NCBI RefSeq assembly: GCF_004365915.1
Contig: NZ_SODI01000001.1
Location: 3,286,001 to 3,350,000 of the forward strand
Source: Cryobacterium psychrophilum
GTDB lineage: Bacteria > Actinomycetota > Actinomycetes > Actinomycetales > Microbacteriaceae
Reading direction: 5' to 3'
DNA length: 64,000 nucleotides
Below the pieces are notes generated by a model. That model was not told the origin of the DNA, searched no databases, and worked only from the letters and a program-made list of their open reading frames with translations. This document shows positions 8,120-17,411 of the stretch, in pieces. The position numbers and the translations under genes were made by a program. Every line of letters starts with the position of its first letter. Within the stretch, counting starts at the first letter, position 1.

Positions 8120-9301
8120 CTACGCCAGATCATCGTCGGTACGGGCGCCGAAGACGATTTCATCCCAGCTGGGCATCGAGGCGCGTCCGCGCTTTGCGGT
8201 GTTGCCCGTGGTGCGGCCCTGTGCGCGAGCCGCCTGGGTGGCCCACACGTTAGGCGTCGCCGCGGGCGTGGGGGTCGAATCCTTTGTGCTCGAGGCAGAC
8301 TCAGGCTCAGCCTCGGCAGGAGCCTCGTCCTGTGACCGTGACGGCGCGTGGGCGGTGGCATCCGCGCGAGCGTCGGCCGAGGATTCGGTTCGGCGGCGTC
8401 CATTTGATGCGGGAGACGCATTGGGCGACTGGTGCTGGCTGGACGCGTCGCCGAAGCTTGCGGCCTCACGTTCTCCACGGCGGCGGCGAAGGGATTCCAG
8501 CAGGTCCGCGGTTTCGTTCATGCTCACCGAGGGTTCGGCCGCACGCTTGATGGCGGCTTTGAATACGGCATCTGAGGTGCCGAGCGACCGCGAGTATGGG
8601 ATGGGGTCGATTGGTGCGGTGTCGTTCAGAATTTCGTCCGCGAGCGATTCCTTGAACGTGAAGGCACCGCTGTCGAAACGCGAGACATCGGAGGTGCTGG
8701 TCTCGGAACCCACGGCACGCAAGCGAGGGAGGAGCGAAGCCTTGAGCTCTCCCTGCTGTGACAGGGCGATGGCCTCGTTGCCGGCGGGGGAGAGCGTGTT
8801 CTTTTTTGGCTCGAAACCCCAACGGGCATCGTGGTCGATGCCGTCGGCAGTGAAGGAGAGCTTGATGATCCAGCCGTCACCGGGTTCTTTCCAGCTGGCC
8901 CAGCGCTCGTTGGATGCGCCGAGGGACGCGAGTCGGTCGCGAATGACGCCACCGAAGTTGGCATCTTCTCCAACCGGGTCAGGGTCGATCGCAGTATGCA
9001 CGGGCACGCTCAGCGCGCACGACACCATATATTCGCGTTCCGCTACGACGGGGCCTTCGAAGCGCCGAACGTAGTCGAGCGGGGCTCCCGTGACGGCCTC
9101 TACATCTTCCGCGGACATTCCGGAGCGAATATGCGCCTGCACCTCACGTGGCGACAGTTTGGGTGCGCTGGGCGCCTCCGTCTGGTTTTGACGAAGTTTG
9201 GATTGGAGAACCTCGTCGATGGCGATCCTAAATCGATCGCCATCTTCTGACGCTGCAAACAGCGCACCGTTCTCTACCCCGATGACCTTCAATTCCTGCA
9301 T
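8120..9301 (-). CDS. sepH: Septation protein SepH (DUF3071)
   Basis: 393 residues from the ATG at 9301, the family-typical start MQELKVIGVENGAL; upstream in-frame codons are not conserved. The N-terminal DUF3071 domain holds a helix-turn-helix-like stretch (LSPREVQAHIRSGMSAEDVE, about residues 50-90), followed by FEGPVVAEREYM. The C-terminal third is low-complexity Ser/Ala/Glu and probably disordered. In Streptomyces and mycobacteria SepH binds FtsZ and stimulates its assembly for division. It is transcribed away from the DUF4193 gene. Confidence 0.9.
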   Translation of the reverse strand: MQELKVIGVENGALFAASEDGDRFRIAIDEVLQSKLRQNQTEAPSAPKLSPREVQAHIRSGMSAEDVEAVTGAPLDYVRRFEGPVVAEREYMVSCALSVPVHTAIDPDPVGEDANFGGVIRDRLASLGASNERWASWKEPGDGWIIKLSFTADGIDHDARWGFEPKKNTLSPAGNEAIALSQQGELKASLLPRLRAVGSETSTSDVSRFDSGAFTFKESLADEILNDTAPIDPIPYSRSLGTSDAVFKAAIKRAAEPSVSMNETADLLESLRRRRGEREAASFGDASSQHQSPNASPASNGRRRTESSADARADATAHAPSRSQDEAPAEAEPESASSTKDSTPTPAATPNVWATQAARAQGRTTGNTAKRGRASMPSWDEIVFGARTDDDLA

Positions 9302-9497
9302 GGCGCAAGCCCTCTCGCGAATACCGTTAGCTGCAAGAATCGCATGCCTTGCTCCCTTTTTCCGGGAATACACCGGGCGTGCCGCAAGTTGATGAGAGTG
9401 TCGACCGAGAAGGCGGCGGGCGAGTTGCTATTTTCCCCGGAATGTTGCAAACTATGCCCGCCGATTTCGTTTATCGGCGTTACTGAAATGGATGGGC

Positions 9498-9791
9498 ATG
9501 GCAACCGACTACGACGCACCGCGGAAGACTGAAGACGACTCAGAGTCGATCGAGGCCCTCAAAGAACGCGTGCCTGACAAGATGTCGGGAAGTGTTGATA
9601 ACGACGACTCCGACAACCCGGGTGGGTTCGACCTCCCCGGTGCAGATTTGTCCGACCTGGATCTTGATGTTGTCGTTCTGCCTCCGCAGGCCGACGAATT
9701 CACCTGCGTAGAGTGCTTCCTCGTGAAGCACCGCTCGCAGGCTGGTCACCAGACCAAGCTGGGCACCGTCTGCCTGGAGTGCAGCTCCTAA
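9498..9791 (+). CDS. DUF4193 family protein
   Basis: 97 residues from the ATG at 9498 (MATDYDAPRKTEDDSES, the family start); an ATG 6 nt upstream is possible but atypical. The N-terminal two thirds are acidic and likely disordered. The C-terminus has two Cys pairs (FTCVECFLVKHRSQ and VCLECSS) that look like a zinc ribbon. The family is small, conserved across actinobacteria and of unknown function, possibly a nucleic-acid or RNA-polymerase-associated factor. It converges with the DUF3093 gene and overlaps its end by 4 nt. Confidence 0.88.
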   Translation: MATDYDAPRKTEDDSESIEALKERVPDKMSGSVDNDDSDNPGGFDLPGADLSDLDLDVVVLPPQADEFTCVECFLVKHRSQAGHQTKLGTVCLECSS

Positions 9792-10243
9792 GAACCCACG
9801 GCCGGCCGTCGTGATTCATTGATTGCGGCGGCCAGCTTCTCTGGGTGGCGGCTCGATACGAGCCAATACGGAGCAGGGTCTGTTTCATCAACGATGGGGA
9901 TTCTCACCACCGGATCCACCCAGCCCCGAATAAGCATCCACGCGCGAACGTCGAGGCGCGGTCCGCGTTCCTGGCGGGCTTCCGGCCCGCTGAAGGCGGT
10001 GACCTCTCCGACCAGGTCGACGGAAATCGTGGCGGGTCCAGCGGTGATGAGTCCGTTCTCGACCCTGACCACGGGCGACGCGATCACGAGAAGCGTGACA
10101 CAGCCGCCGTACAGGACCGCGGCCGTGATGAAACCGGCCTCCATGTTGATCGGGGCAAGCACGAGGATGCTGGCCGGGATCACCAGGGCGGTGACGATGA
10201 AGGACCACGCTGAGGCCCAGAGCTTTTCACGGTATTGAGGCAT
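9788..10243 (-). CDS. DUF3093 family membrane protein
   Basis: 151 residues with two N-terminal transmembrane helices (SAWSFIVTALVIPASILVLAPI and FITAAVLYGGCVTLLVIAS, residues about 11-60). A soluble domain follows with the family pattern ARQERGPRLDVRAWMLIRGWVDPVV and PYWLVSSRHPEKLAAAI. Function unknown. The family is usually encoded beside dut in actinobacteria, as here, where it is divergent from dut with a 38-nt gap. Confidence 0.85.
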   Translation of the reverse strand: MPQYREKLWASAWSFIVTALVIPASILVLAPINMEAGFITAAVLYGGCVTLLVIASPVVRVENGLITAGPATISVDLVGEVTAFSGPEARQERGPRLDVRAWMLIRGWVDPVVRIPIVDETDPAPYWLVSSRHPEKLAAAINESRRPAVGS

Positions 10244-10269
10244 GTCTCTATTCGATCAGAGATCTGGAC

Positions 10270-10275
10270 TACCCT
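10270..10275 (+). promoter_or_regulatory. -10-like box of a leaderless promoter for dut
   Basis: TACCCT, then 6 nt, then the GTG start of dut at 10282. Confidence 0.5.
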
Positions 10276-10281
10276 CGACAC

Positions 10282-10761
10282 GTGACACAAAGCGTCGAAG
10301 TACTGATTACCGCCTCCGTCCTCCCGAAATATGCCCATCCAGGCGATGCCGGTGCAGATCTATACTCTGCAGAAGCCCTCACACTGGAACCGGGTTCCCG
10401 TGCGCTCGTGTCCACGGGAGTGAGCATTGCGCTGCCTGACGGGTTTGCGGCCTTCGTGGTTCCGCGCAGCGGACTCGCGGTCAAGCACGGCATCACCATT
10501 GTGAATTCCCCGGGGACCGTGGATGCCGGCTACCGCGGTGAAATTAAGGTAGCCCTGCTCAACACCGATGCGAGTGAACCCTTTTCCATCGCTGTCGGCG
10601 ATCGGGTCGCGCAGTTGATTGTCATGCCGGTCGCACACGCCACGTTTATTCCCGTTGACCGGCTGCCAGGCAGCCAGCGCGGCGAGGGCGGTTTCGGTTC
10701 CACCGGCGTCTCCACTCGGGAACCCGCGCTCGATACACACCAGACAGGAGAATCTCGATGA
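10282..10761 (+). CDS. dut: Deoxyuridine 5'-triphosphate nucleotidohydrolase (dUTPase)
   Basis: Homotrimeric dUTPase that hydrolyses dUTP to dUMP and pyrophosphate, keeping uracil out of DNA and feeding thymidylate synthesis. 159 residues with all five motifs in order: HPGDAGADLYSA (I), VPRSGLAVKHGI (II), NSPGTVDAGYRGEI (III, with the catalytic Asp and Tyr), RVAQLIV (IV) and the C-terminal RGEGGFGSTG (V). The GTG start has no ribosome binding site but a -10-like TACCCT 6 nt away. The end overlaps the DUF3710 gene by 4 nt (ATGA), so it heads a dut-DUF3710-DUF3159 operon. Confidence 0.97.
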   Translation: MTQSVEVLITASVLPKYAHPGDAGADLYSAEALTLEPGSRALVSTGVSIALPDGFAAFVVPRSGLAVKHGITIVNSPGTVDAGYRGEIKVALLNTDASEPFSIAVGDRVAQLIVMPVAHATFIPVDRLPGSQRGEGGFGSTGVSTREPALDTHQTGESR

Positions 10762-11402
10762 GTGACATCGCCCCCTCGGACAAGTTTCCGGATATCCAGG
10801 TCAAGTCCGCTCCCGATGATCGCGAGGTCGAGGGCCCGTTCGACGAGGCTGAGGCCAACCCGGTTCGTCCATACGTCGACCTCGGCGGAATCAAGATTCT
10901 TCCCCGCGAAGGATTGCACCTGCGTCTTGAGATTGAGGAAGGCAGCAAGCGAGTCGTTGCCATTGGGCTGGACTTCGCCGGGTCGACGCTGCAGGTTCAA
11001 CCCTTTGCCGCCCCGCGGTCGAGCGGCCTCTGGCACGAGATCCGCGACCAGATTGCCGACCAGATCGGCAAGCAGGGCGGAACGACCACTCCCCGCGAAG
11101 GACCTTTCGGTCCGGAGCTTGTTGCGGAGATTCCCGTTGCGGCCGGACAGGATGCAGCCGGTCAAAGTACGGCGGGGGGTACCCGACTTGCTCGTTTCAT
11201 TGGCGTGGACGGTCCGCGCTGGTTCTTGCGCGGTGTGATCGCCGGCGAGGGCGCCATCGACCCGGAGGCCGCGGCCCAGGTTGAAGACCTGTTCCGCAGT
11301 ATCGTGGTCGTTCGTGGATCCACTCCCATGCCGCCCCGCGACCTGATTCCCCTGCGTATGCCGTCGACGTCATCCGGCGCCGCGACTCCCACAGACGTCT
11401 AA
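10758..11402 (+). CDS. DUF3710 family protein
   Basis: 214 residues. Family features are YVDLGGIKILPREGLHLRLE, the WHEIRDQIADQI helix, FGPELVAEIPV and RFIGVDGPRWFLRGVIAG. No membrane segment is seen. Function unknown; it is a conserved actinobacterial companion of dut. Its start overlaps the dut stop (ATGA) and the DUF3159 gene follows after 16 nt, so the three are co-transcribed. Confidence 0.88.
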   Translation: MSDIAPSDKFPDIQVKSAPDDREVEGPFDEAEANPVRPYVDLGGIKILPREGLHLRLEIEEGSKRVVAIGLDFAGSTLQVQPFAAPRSSGLWHEIRDQIADQIGKQGGTTTPREGPFGPELVAEIPVAAGQDAAGQSTAGGTRLARFIGVDGPRWFLRGVIAGEGAIDPEAAAQVEDLFRSIVVVRGSTPMPPRDLIPLRMPSTSSGAATPTDV

Positions 11403-11418
11403 AAATAGAGACAGACCC

Positions 11419-12225
11419 ATGACGGACCGACCAGACTCCGCTGACCGTCCGGACTCCGAACCGCACCAGGCCGTGCCCGACGAGACGGATGCCGCCCAGC
11501 CCACGGCATCGGGGGTCGTCGCCGATGGCATGGCAGCCGCTGCCCGTCGGGCCGGTTTCGGCTCGGCCGTCGACGGGGAACCCATCAACGGCAAGGCGCT
11601 CATGGTCGCGATGGGCGGCGTCCGCGGTCTGTTTGAGGCGGTGCTGCCGGGCCTCGTGTTTCTGGTGACGTACACGCTCACCATTGACCCGGGCCAGGAG
11701 CCCGCGAGCGACACGATTCGCACGCTGATCCCCGCGCTGGTCGCGCCGCTCCTTCTGGGGCTGCTCTTTGTGGCCCTGCGGGCCATCACCAGGCAGACGA
11801 CGACACCGGCCGTTGGCGGGCTCGTCGGCACGGGCCTGAGCGTGGCACTCGCGTTGTTCTCTGGCAAGGCCTCCGACTTCTTCCTGGTGGGCCTCTATAC
11901 CAATGCCGGATACGGAGCGGCACTGCTCATTTCGGTTCTGGTTGGCTGGCCGTTGGTCGGGCTGGCCGTGGGGTTTCTCATGGGCGACGGGGTCAACTGG
12001 CGTTCGGATCCGTCCAAGCGTCGGGTCCTGACGATTCTCACCCTGGCCTGGACCGGGCTTTTCCTGGCGCGACTTGCCGTGCAGCTGCCGCTCTATCTCG
12101 CCGATAACGTGGAATTGCTCGCGACCACGAAACTGCTCATGGGGCTTCCCCTGTACGCGCCGCTGCTGGTCGTGTCGTGGCTCATGGTTCGCTCGGTCTA
12201 CCGCAAGCCCGCCCCCGCGGCGTGA
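11419..12225 (+). CDS. DUF3159 family membrane protein
   Basis: 268 residues. A hydrophilic acidic N-terminus of about 50 residues precedes about six transmembrane helices, beginning at AVLPGLVFLVTYTLTI and ending at LPLYAPLLVVSWLMV. MVAMGGVRGLFEAVLPGL is the family signature. Function unknown; it is the third gene of the dut-DUF3710-DUF3159 operon, a typical actinobacterial arrangement. The operon probably ends here, before the acnA promoter region. Confidence 0.87.
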   Translation: MTDRPDSADRPDSEPHQAVPDETDAAQPTASGVVADGMAAAARRAGFGSAVDGEPINGKALMVAMGGVRGLFEAVLPGLVFLVTYTLTIDPGQEPASDTIRTLIPALVAPLLLGLLFVALRAITRQTTTPAVGGLVGTGLSVALALFSGKASDFFLVGLYTNAGYGAALLISVLVGWPLVGLAVGFLMGDGVNWRSDPSKRRVLTILTLAWTGLFLARLAVQLPLYLADNVELLATTKLLMGLPLYAPLLVVSWLMVRSVYRKPAPAA

Positions 12226-12245
12226 CGCGCGAACCCTGCTATGGT

Positions 12246-12263
12246 TATCTTGACGTCAAGATA
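12246..12263 (+). promoter_or_regulatory. Perfect palindrome, candidate operator of acnA
   Basis: TATCTTGACGTCAAGATA is an 18-bp perfect palindrome about 140 nt before the acnA start. A half-like TTCTTGACGG follows at 12266-12275. The size suits a dimeric repressor site, but I cannot name the regulator. Confidence 0.55.
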
Positions 12264-12405
12264 GTTTCTTGACGGAACGGAACGGAACGGGTCGGCTCCG
12301 GCAGTCGCTGGTTAGGCTTGCCTTGCTGGCACGATGGTGTGTCTGGCCACAAGGATTGAGGATTGCCGTCGGTACCCCGTCGGCTCCCACGAAGGAGAGG
12401 GCATC

Positions 12406-15252
12406 GTGTCTGCGGTTAACAGTTTTGGAGCAAAGGACACCCTACGTGTTGGTTCGACGGACTATGAAGTCTTTCGGGTCGACAAGGTCGCTGGCTACGA
12501 GAAGCTGCCATACAGTCTGAAGGTGCTGCTGGAGAATCTCCTCCGCACCGAAGACGGCGCCAACATCACGGCAGAGCACATTCGTGCCCTCGGCGAATGG
12601 GTGCCAACGAGCGACCCCAACACGGAGATCCAGTTCACCCCTGGCCGCGTGATCATGCAGGACTTCACCGGTGTTCCCTGCATCGTCGACCTCGCCACCA
12701 TGCGCGAAGCCGTTGCTGAACTCGGCGGCGACCCGAACAAGATCAACCCGCTCGCACCCGCCGAGCTCGTCATCGACCACTCCGTCATTGCCGACCTCTT
12801 CGGCAGCGATGACGCCCTTGAGCGCAACGTCGAGATCGAGTACCAGCGCAACGGCGAGCGCTACCAGTTCCTTCGCTGGGGCCAGACGGCATTCGACGAC
12901 TTCAAGGTTGTTCCCCCGGGAACCGGAATCGTGCACCAGGTCAACATTGAGTACCTGGCGCGCGTCACCATGACCCGCACCGTCAACGGCGTGCTCCAGG
13001 CATACCCCGACACCTGCGTCGGCACCGACTCGCACACCACCATGGTCAACGGTCTCGGCGTACTCGGCTGGGGCGTCGGCGGAATCGAAGCCGAGGCGGC
13101 CATGCTCGGCCAGCCCGTCTCCATGCTCATCCCCAAGGTCGTCGGCTTCAAGCTCAAGGGCTCGATCCCGAGTGGCGTCACGGCGACGGACGTCGTGCTG
13201 ACCATCACGCAGATGCTCCGCAAGCACGGCGTTGTCGGCAAGTTCGTCGAGTTCTACGGAGAGGGCGTCGCCCAGGTTCCGCTCGCCAACCGCGCCACCA
13301 TCGGCAATATGAGCCCCGAGTTCGGTTCGACCGCTGCCATGTTCCCGATCGACGATGTCACCCTCGGCTACCTGCGCCTCACCGGACGCAGCGACGAGCA
13401 GGTCGCGCTGGTCGAGGCCTACGCGAAGCTGCAGGGCCTGTGGCACGACGCCGACAAGGAACCGACATTCAGCGAATACCTGGAGATCGACCTCGGAACC
13501 GTTGTCCCCTCGATTGCCGGACCGAAACGCCCGCAGGACCGCGTTGAGCTCAGCGCGGCGAAGGCCCAGTTTGAACTCGACCTGCAGAACTACGCCGAGC
13601 AGGACATGACCCGGGTTGACGAGGCTGTCGACGGAACATTCCCCGCATCGGACCCCATCGGCTTCACCGCCGAGGACGAGCAGTTCTCGCAGCAGCCCTC
13701 GCAGCAGGTATCGCACACCCACGTGAGCCACGCTCCCGAGAGTGTGTCCCGGCCGATCCCGATCACCACGAAGGACGGCGCCAGCTACACGCTCGATCAC
13801 GGAGCCGTCGCCGTCGCCGCCATCACCTCGTGCACCAACACCTCAAACCCGAGCGTCATGCTGGCGGCGGGCCTCCTCGCCCGCAACGCGGTCGCCAAGG
13901 GCCTCAAATCCAAGCCGTGGGTCAAGACCACGCTGGCGCCGGGCTCCAAGGTCGTCACCGATTACTACGCCAAGGCCGGCCTCACGGACGACCTCGAAGC
14001 TCTCGGCTTCTACACGGTCGGCTACGGCTGCACCGTGTGTATCGGTAACACCGGCCCCCTGATCGAAGAGGTGTCCACGGCAATCAACGACAACGACCTC
14101 GCTGTCACCGCCGTGCTCTCCGGAAACCGCAACTTCGAAGGCCGGATCAGCCCGGACGTCAAGATGAACTACCTCGCGAGCCCGCCGCTCGTCATCGCCT
14201 ACGCCCTGGCCGGGTCGATGAACTTCGACTTCGACACGGATTCCCTGGGCACCGGCAGCGACGGCCAGGAGGTGTTCCTCAAAGACATCTGGCCCGAGAC
14301 CGCCGAGGTGCAGGCCACGATCGACAGCTCAATCGACACGGCCATGTTCACCAAGGAATACGGCGAGGTCTTCGCCGGCGACGATCGTTGGCGCGCACTG
14401 CCGACGCCCGAGAGCGAGGTGTTCGAATGGGACCCCGAGTCGACGTACGTGCGGAAGCCACCGTACTTCGACGGCATGACGATGGAGACCAGCCCGGTAA
14501 CCGACATCGTCGACGCCCGTGTGCTCGCCAAGCTCGGTGACTCCGTCACGACCGACCACATCAGCCCGGCCGGCAACATCAAGGCCGACAGCCCGGCCGG
14601 AGCGTACCTCGTGGAGCACGGCATAGCCAGGGGAGACTTCAACTCCTACGGCTCGCGTCGCGGCAACCACGAGATCATGATCCGTGGCACGTTCGCGAAC
14701 ATTCGTCTGCGCAACCTGCTGCTCGACAACGTGGAGGGTGGCTACACCCGGGACTTCACGCAGGTCGATGGCCCGCAGTCGTTCATCTACGACGCCAGCC
14801 AGAACTACCAGGCAGCCGGAACACCGCTCGTCATCTTCGGGGGCAAGGAGTACGGTTCCGGATCCTCCCGCGACTGGGCGGCCAAGGGCACAAGCCTTCT
14901 GGGCGTGAAGGCCGTCATCACCGAGAGCTTCGAGCGCATCCACCGCTCGAACCTGATCGGCATGGGCGTTGTTCCGCTGCAGTTCCCCGCCGGCGAGAGC
15001 TGGACGTCGCTGGGCCTCGACGGAACCGAGGTCGTATCGATCGCGGGACTTGAGGAGCTCAACAACGGCACCACGCCCAAGACGGTGCACGTCACCGCCA
15101 TGCCGAGCGATAACTCGCCGGCCGGCAAGGCCGTCGTTGAGTTCGATGCCGTCGTGCGCATCGACACGCCGGGTGAGGCGGACTACTACCGCAACGGTGG
15201 AATTCTGCAGTACGTGCTGCGTTCCCTCGTGGCAGAGCACGTAGCTTCCTAA
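12406..15252 (+). CDS. acnA: Aconitate hydratase A
   Basis: TCA-cycle enzyme interconverting citrate and isocitrate with a [4Fe-4S] cluster. 948 residues, normal for the AcnA/IRP1 type. The three cluster ligands are seen: Cys in [11 protein letters not shown] (about residue 475) and the Cys pair in [13 protein letters not shown] (about residue 541). Other blocks are [34 protein letters not shown] and [14 protein letters not shown]. The start is the GTG at 12406 behind GAAGGAGAG; an ATG 72 nt upstream would add non-conserved residues. It is transcribed alone, with a perfect palindrome in its promoter region. Confidence 0.97.
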   Translation: MSAVNSFGAKDTLRVGSTDYEVFRVDKVAGYEKLPYSLKVLLENLLRTEDGANITAEHIRALGEWVPTSDPNTEIQFTPGRVIMQDFTGVPCIVDLATMREAVAELGGDPNKINPLAPAELVIDHSVIADLFGSDDALERNVEIEYQRNGERYQFLRWGQTAFDDFKVVPPGTGIVHQVNIEYLARVTMTRTVNGVLQAYPDTCVGTDSHTTMVNGLGVLGWGVGGIEAEAAMLGQPVSMLIPKVVGFKLKGSIPSGVTATDVVLTITQMLRKHGVVGKFVEFYGEGVAQVPLANRATIGNMSPEFGSTAAMFPIDDVTLGYLRLTGRSDEQVALVEAYAKLQGLWHDADKEPTFSEYLEIDLGTVVPSIAGPKRPQDRVELSAAKAQFELDLQNYAEQDMTRVDEAVDGTFPASDPIGFTAEDEQFSQQPSQQVSHTHVSHAPESVSRPIPITTKDGASYTLDHGAVAVAAITSCTNTSNPSVMLAAGLLARNAVAKGLKSKPWVKTTLAPGSKVVTDYYAKAGLTDDLEALGFYTVGYGCTVCIGNTGPLIEEVSTAINDNDLAVTAVLSGNRNFEGRISPDVKMNYLASPPLVIAYALAGSMNFDFDTDSLGTGSDGQEVFLKDIWPETAEVQATIDSSIDTAMFTKEYGEVFAGDDRWRALPTPESEVFEWDPESTYVRKPPYFDGMTMETSPVTDIVDARVLAKLGDSVTTDHISPAGNIKADSPAGAYLVEHGIARGDFNSYGSRRGNHEIMIRGTFANIRLRNLLLDNVEGGYTRDFTQVDGPQSFIYDASQNYQAAGTPLVIFGGKEYGSGSSRDWAAKGTSLLGVKAVITESFERIHRSNLIGMGVVPLQFPAGESWTSLGLDGTEVVSIAGLEELNNGTTPKTVHVTAMPSDNSPAGKAVVEFDAVVRIDTPGEADYYRNGGILQYVLRSLVAEHVAS

Positions 15253-15268
15253 CACCTGAGCAGTACCC

Positions 15269-15319
15269 CTTCAGGCGGCGCGTAGACTCGATTTATTCGG
15301 GCCTGCGCGCCGCCTGAAG
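15269..15319 (+). terminator. Inverted repeat between acnA and dxs, possible terminator
   Basis: Perfect 14-bp arms (15269-15282 and 15306-15319) around a 23-nt loop, starting 17 nt after the acnA stop. There is no T-run, so it may instead be a regulatory structure upstream of dxs. Confidence 0.5.
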
Positions 15320-15373
15320 TATGCGCCCCCCTGCACTTCGTGAGAACATGCACGACAACGAAAGGTGATGTGG

Positions 15374-17326
15374 ATGACTCTGCTGGAGACGATTTCCGGT
15401 CCTAGGGACCTCGACGGACTCTCACGAGCTGAACTCGTGCAGCTGGCCACGGAGGTTCGCGGCTTCCTCGTACGGGAGATCTCGAAGACGGGAGGGCACC
15501 TCGGCCCGAACCTCGGTGTGGTTGAACTCACGATCGCCATTCACCGGGTCTTCAATTCCCCGACGGACGCCATCGTGTTCGACACTGGTCACCAGTCCTA
15601 CGTTCACAAGCTCCTGACGGGCCGGCAGGACTTCAGCTTGCTGCGCCAGACGCACGGTCTTGCCGGGTATCCCCAACGTTCCGAATCGGAGCATGACATC
15701 GTTGAGAGTTCCCACGCGTCAAGCTCCCTGTCCTGGGCGGACGGAATCTCCCGCGCCTTCCAGATGACCGGTCAGACAAATCGGCACGTGATCGCTGTCG
15801 TGGGTGATGGCGCGCTGACCGGGGGAATGACCTGGGAAGCGCTCAACAACATCAGCGACGACAACACCCGCAAACTCATTATCGTGGTCAACGACAATGG
15901 CCGCTCCTATGCACCCACCATCGGCGGCATGGCCCGCTTCCTCAACACGGTGCGAACACGGGCCAGCTACCGGGACGCGTACCTCACGAGTCGCCAGGTC
16001 TTCGACAAGCTCGGCGCTCCCGGCCGGGCCCTGTATCGCGGCGTGCGCGGCGGGCTGCACGGCTTCCTCAGCCGGGTCACTAACAACGAGGCGCTGTACT
16101 CCAACCTGGACATCAAGTACATCGGCCCGGTCGACGGCCACGACGTCGAAGCCATGCGGGAGGCGCTGACCCAGGCCAAGAATTACGGCGCTCCCGTCAT
16201 CGTGCACGCGATCACGCAGAAGGGCAGGGGGTACAGCCCCGCCCTACTCGACGAAGCCGACCAGTTCCACGCCGTGGGCCAGATCGATCCGGAGACCGGT
16301 GAATCCCTCGCCGGGGCCGGTGGTGCGGCGTCGTGGACCTCCGTCTTCGCCGACGAAATGCTCGACCTCGCCACCCAGGATTCCCTGCTCGTGGGCATCA
16401 CCGCCGCGATGCTGCGCCCCACCGGACTGCACAAGATGGCGGAGCGGTTTCCCGACCGCGTGCACGACGTCGGAATTGCGGAGCAGCACGCGGTCACATC
16501 CGCTGCCGGGTTGGCGTTCGGCGGCCTGCATCCCGTCGTTGCCCTCTACGCGACCTTCATCAACCGTGCGTTCGATCAGGTGCTCATGGACGTGGCCCTG
16601 CACCGCGCGGGCGTCACCTTCGTACTGGACCGGGCAGGAGTGACCGGGCCGGACGGCCCGAGTCACCATGGCATGTGGGACCTCGCCATTCTGCAGGTCG
16701 TTCCGAATATTCGCCTCGCCGCGCCCCGAGACTCGATTCGGCTCCGGGAGGAGCTTCGTGAGGCCGTTCGCGTTGACGACGGACCGACGGTGTTGCGGTA
16801 CCCGAAGGGGAGCGTTGGCGTCGAGTTCGAAGCGATCAGACGCCTCGCTGACGGTGTTGACATCCTGCAGGAATCGACCGAGCAAGACGTGCTGATCGTG
16901 ACTGTGGGTCCGATGGCAGGCACGGGCCTCGACGTTGCTGATCGCCTGGCAGCGCAGGGAATCGGAGCAACCGTCGTCGACCCCCGCTGGGTCGTGCCGG
17001 TTCCGCGCAGCATCATCGACCTGGCCGCCGGTCACCGCCTCGTCGTAACGATCGAAGACGGCATTCGCGTCGGTGGAATCGGTACGCGGATCCGGCAGGA
17101 CCTGCGCGCCGCCGGTGTCGACACGGCGGTGACGGAACTGGGGCTCCCCGACGAGTTCCTCGATCACGGGACCCGGGCGGAGATCCTTGCGGCGACGGGC
17201 CTCACGCCGCAGCACATCGCGCGCGACGTGGTGGCCATGGTCCTGGGGAGCAAGCTGCCCCACGCGCGTGCCCTCGCCGAGGACCGAACGGAAACCGGGC
17301 CGATCTCGGTGACCCGCAGCGAGTAA
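15374..17326 (+). CDS. dxs: 1-deoxy-D-xylulose-5-phosphate synthase
   Basis: ThDP enzyme condensing pyruvate and glyceraldehyde-3-phosphate to DXP, the first step of the MEP isoprenoid pathway. 650 residues. The ThDP motif GDGALTGG is at residues 144-151. Substrate and cofactor blocks are FDTGHQSYVHKLLTGR, DVGIAEQHAVTSAAGLA and DRAGVTGPDGPSHHG. The start is set at ATG 15374, correctly spaced from GAAAGGTGA; GTG 15365 and ATG 15368 overlap that site. It converges with the beta-oxidation genes across a shared terminator. Confidence 0.96.
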   Translation: MTLLETISGPRDLDGLSRAELVQLATEVRGFLVREISKTGGHLGPNLGVVELTIAIHRVFNSPTDAIVFDTGHQSYVHKLLTGRQDFSLLRQTHGLAGYPQRSESEHDIVESSHASSSLSWADGISRAFQMTGQTNRHVIAVVGDGALTGGMTWEALNNISDDNTRKLIIVVNDNGRSYAPTIGGMARFLNTVRTRASYRDAYLTSRQVFDKLGAPGRALYRGVRGGLHGFLSRVTNNEALYSNLDIKYIGPVDGHDVEAMREALTQAKNYGAPVIVHAITQKGRGYSPALLDEADQFHAVGQIDPETGESLAGAGGAASWTSVFADEMLDLATQDSLLVGITAAMLRPTGLHKMAERFPDRVHDVGIAEQHAVTSAAGLAFGGLHPVVALYATFINRAFDQVLMDVALHRAGVTFVLDRAGVTGPDGPSHHGMWDLAILQVVPNIRLAAPRDSIRLREELREAVRVDDGPTVLRYPKGSVGVEFEAIRRLADGVDILQESTEQDVLIVTVGPMAGTGLDVADRLAAQGIGATVVDPRWVVPVPRSIIDLAAGHRLVVTIEDGIRVGGIGTRIRQDLRAAGVDTAVTELGLPDEFLDHGTRAEILAATGLTPQHIARDVVAMVLGSKLPHARALAEDRTETGPISVTRSE

Positions 17327-17345
17327 CGCACGCGGCTGCATACAC

Positions 17346-17383
17346 AGAAGAAGGGTTCCTCGCAGGCGAGGAACCCTTCTTCT
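17346..17383. terminator. Bidirectional terminator between dxs and the beta-oxidation genes
   Basis: Perfect 17-bp stem (17346-17362 and 17367-17383) with a 4-nt loop. The arms are A/T-rich at their outer ends (AGAAGAAG and CTTCTTCT), so it can serve both convergent units. Confidence 0.85.
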
Positions 17384-17411
17384 TCGTTAAGACACGCCGG
17401 GGCGTTGCCGC

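Noticed and set aside
12442-13800. Long open frame on the minus strand opposite acnA
   Set aside because: It is antisense to a clearly conserved enzyme, has biased composition typical of G/C-rich shadow frames and shows no family pattern.
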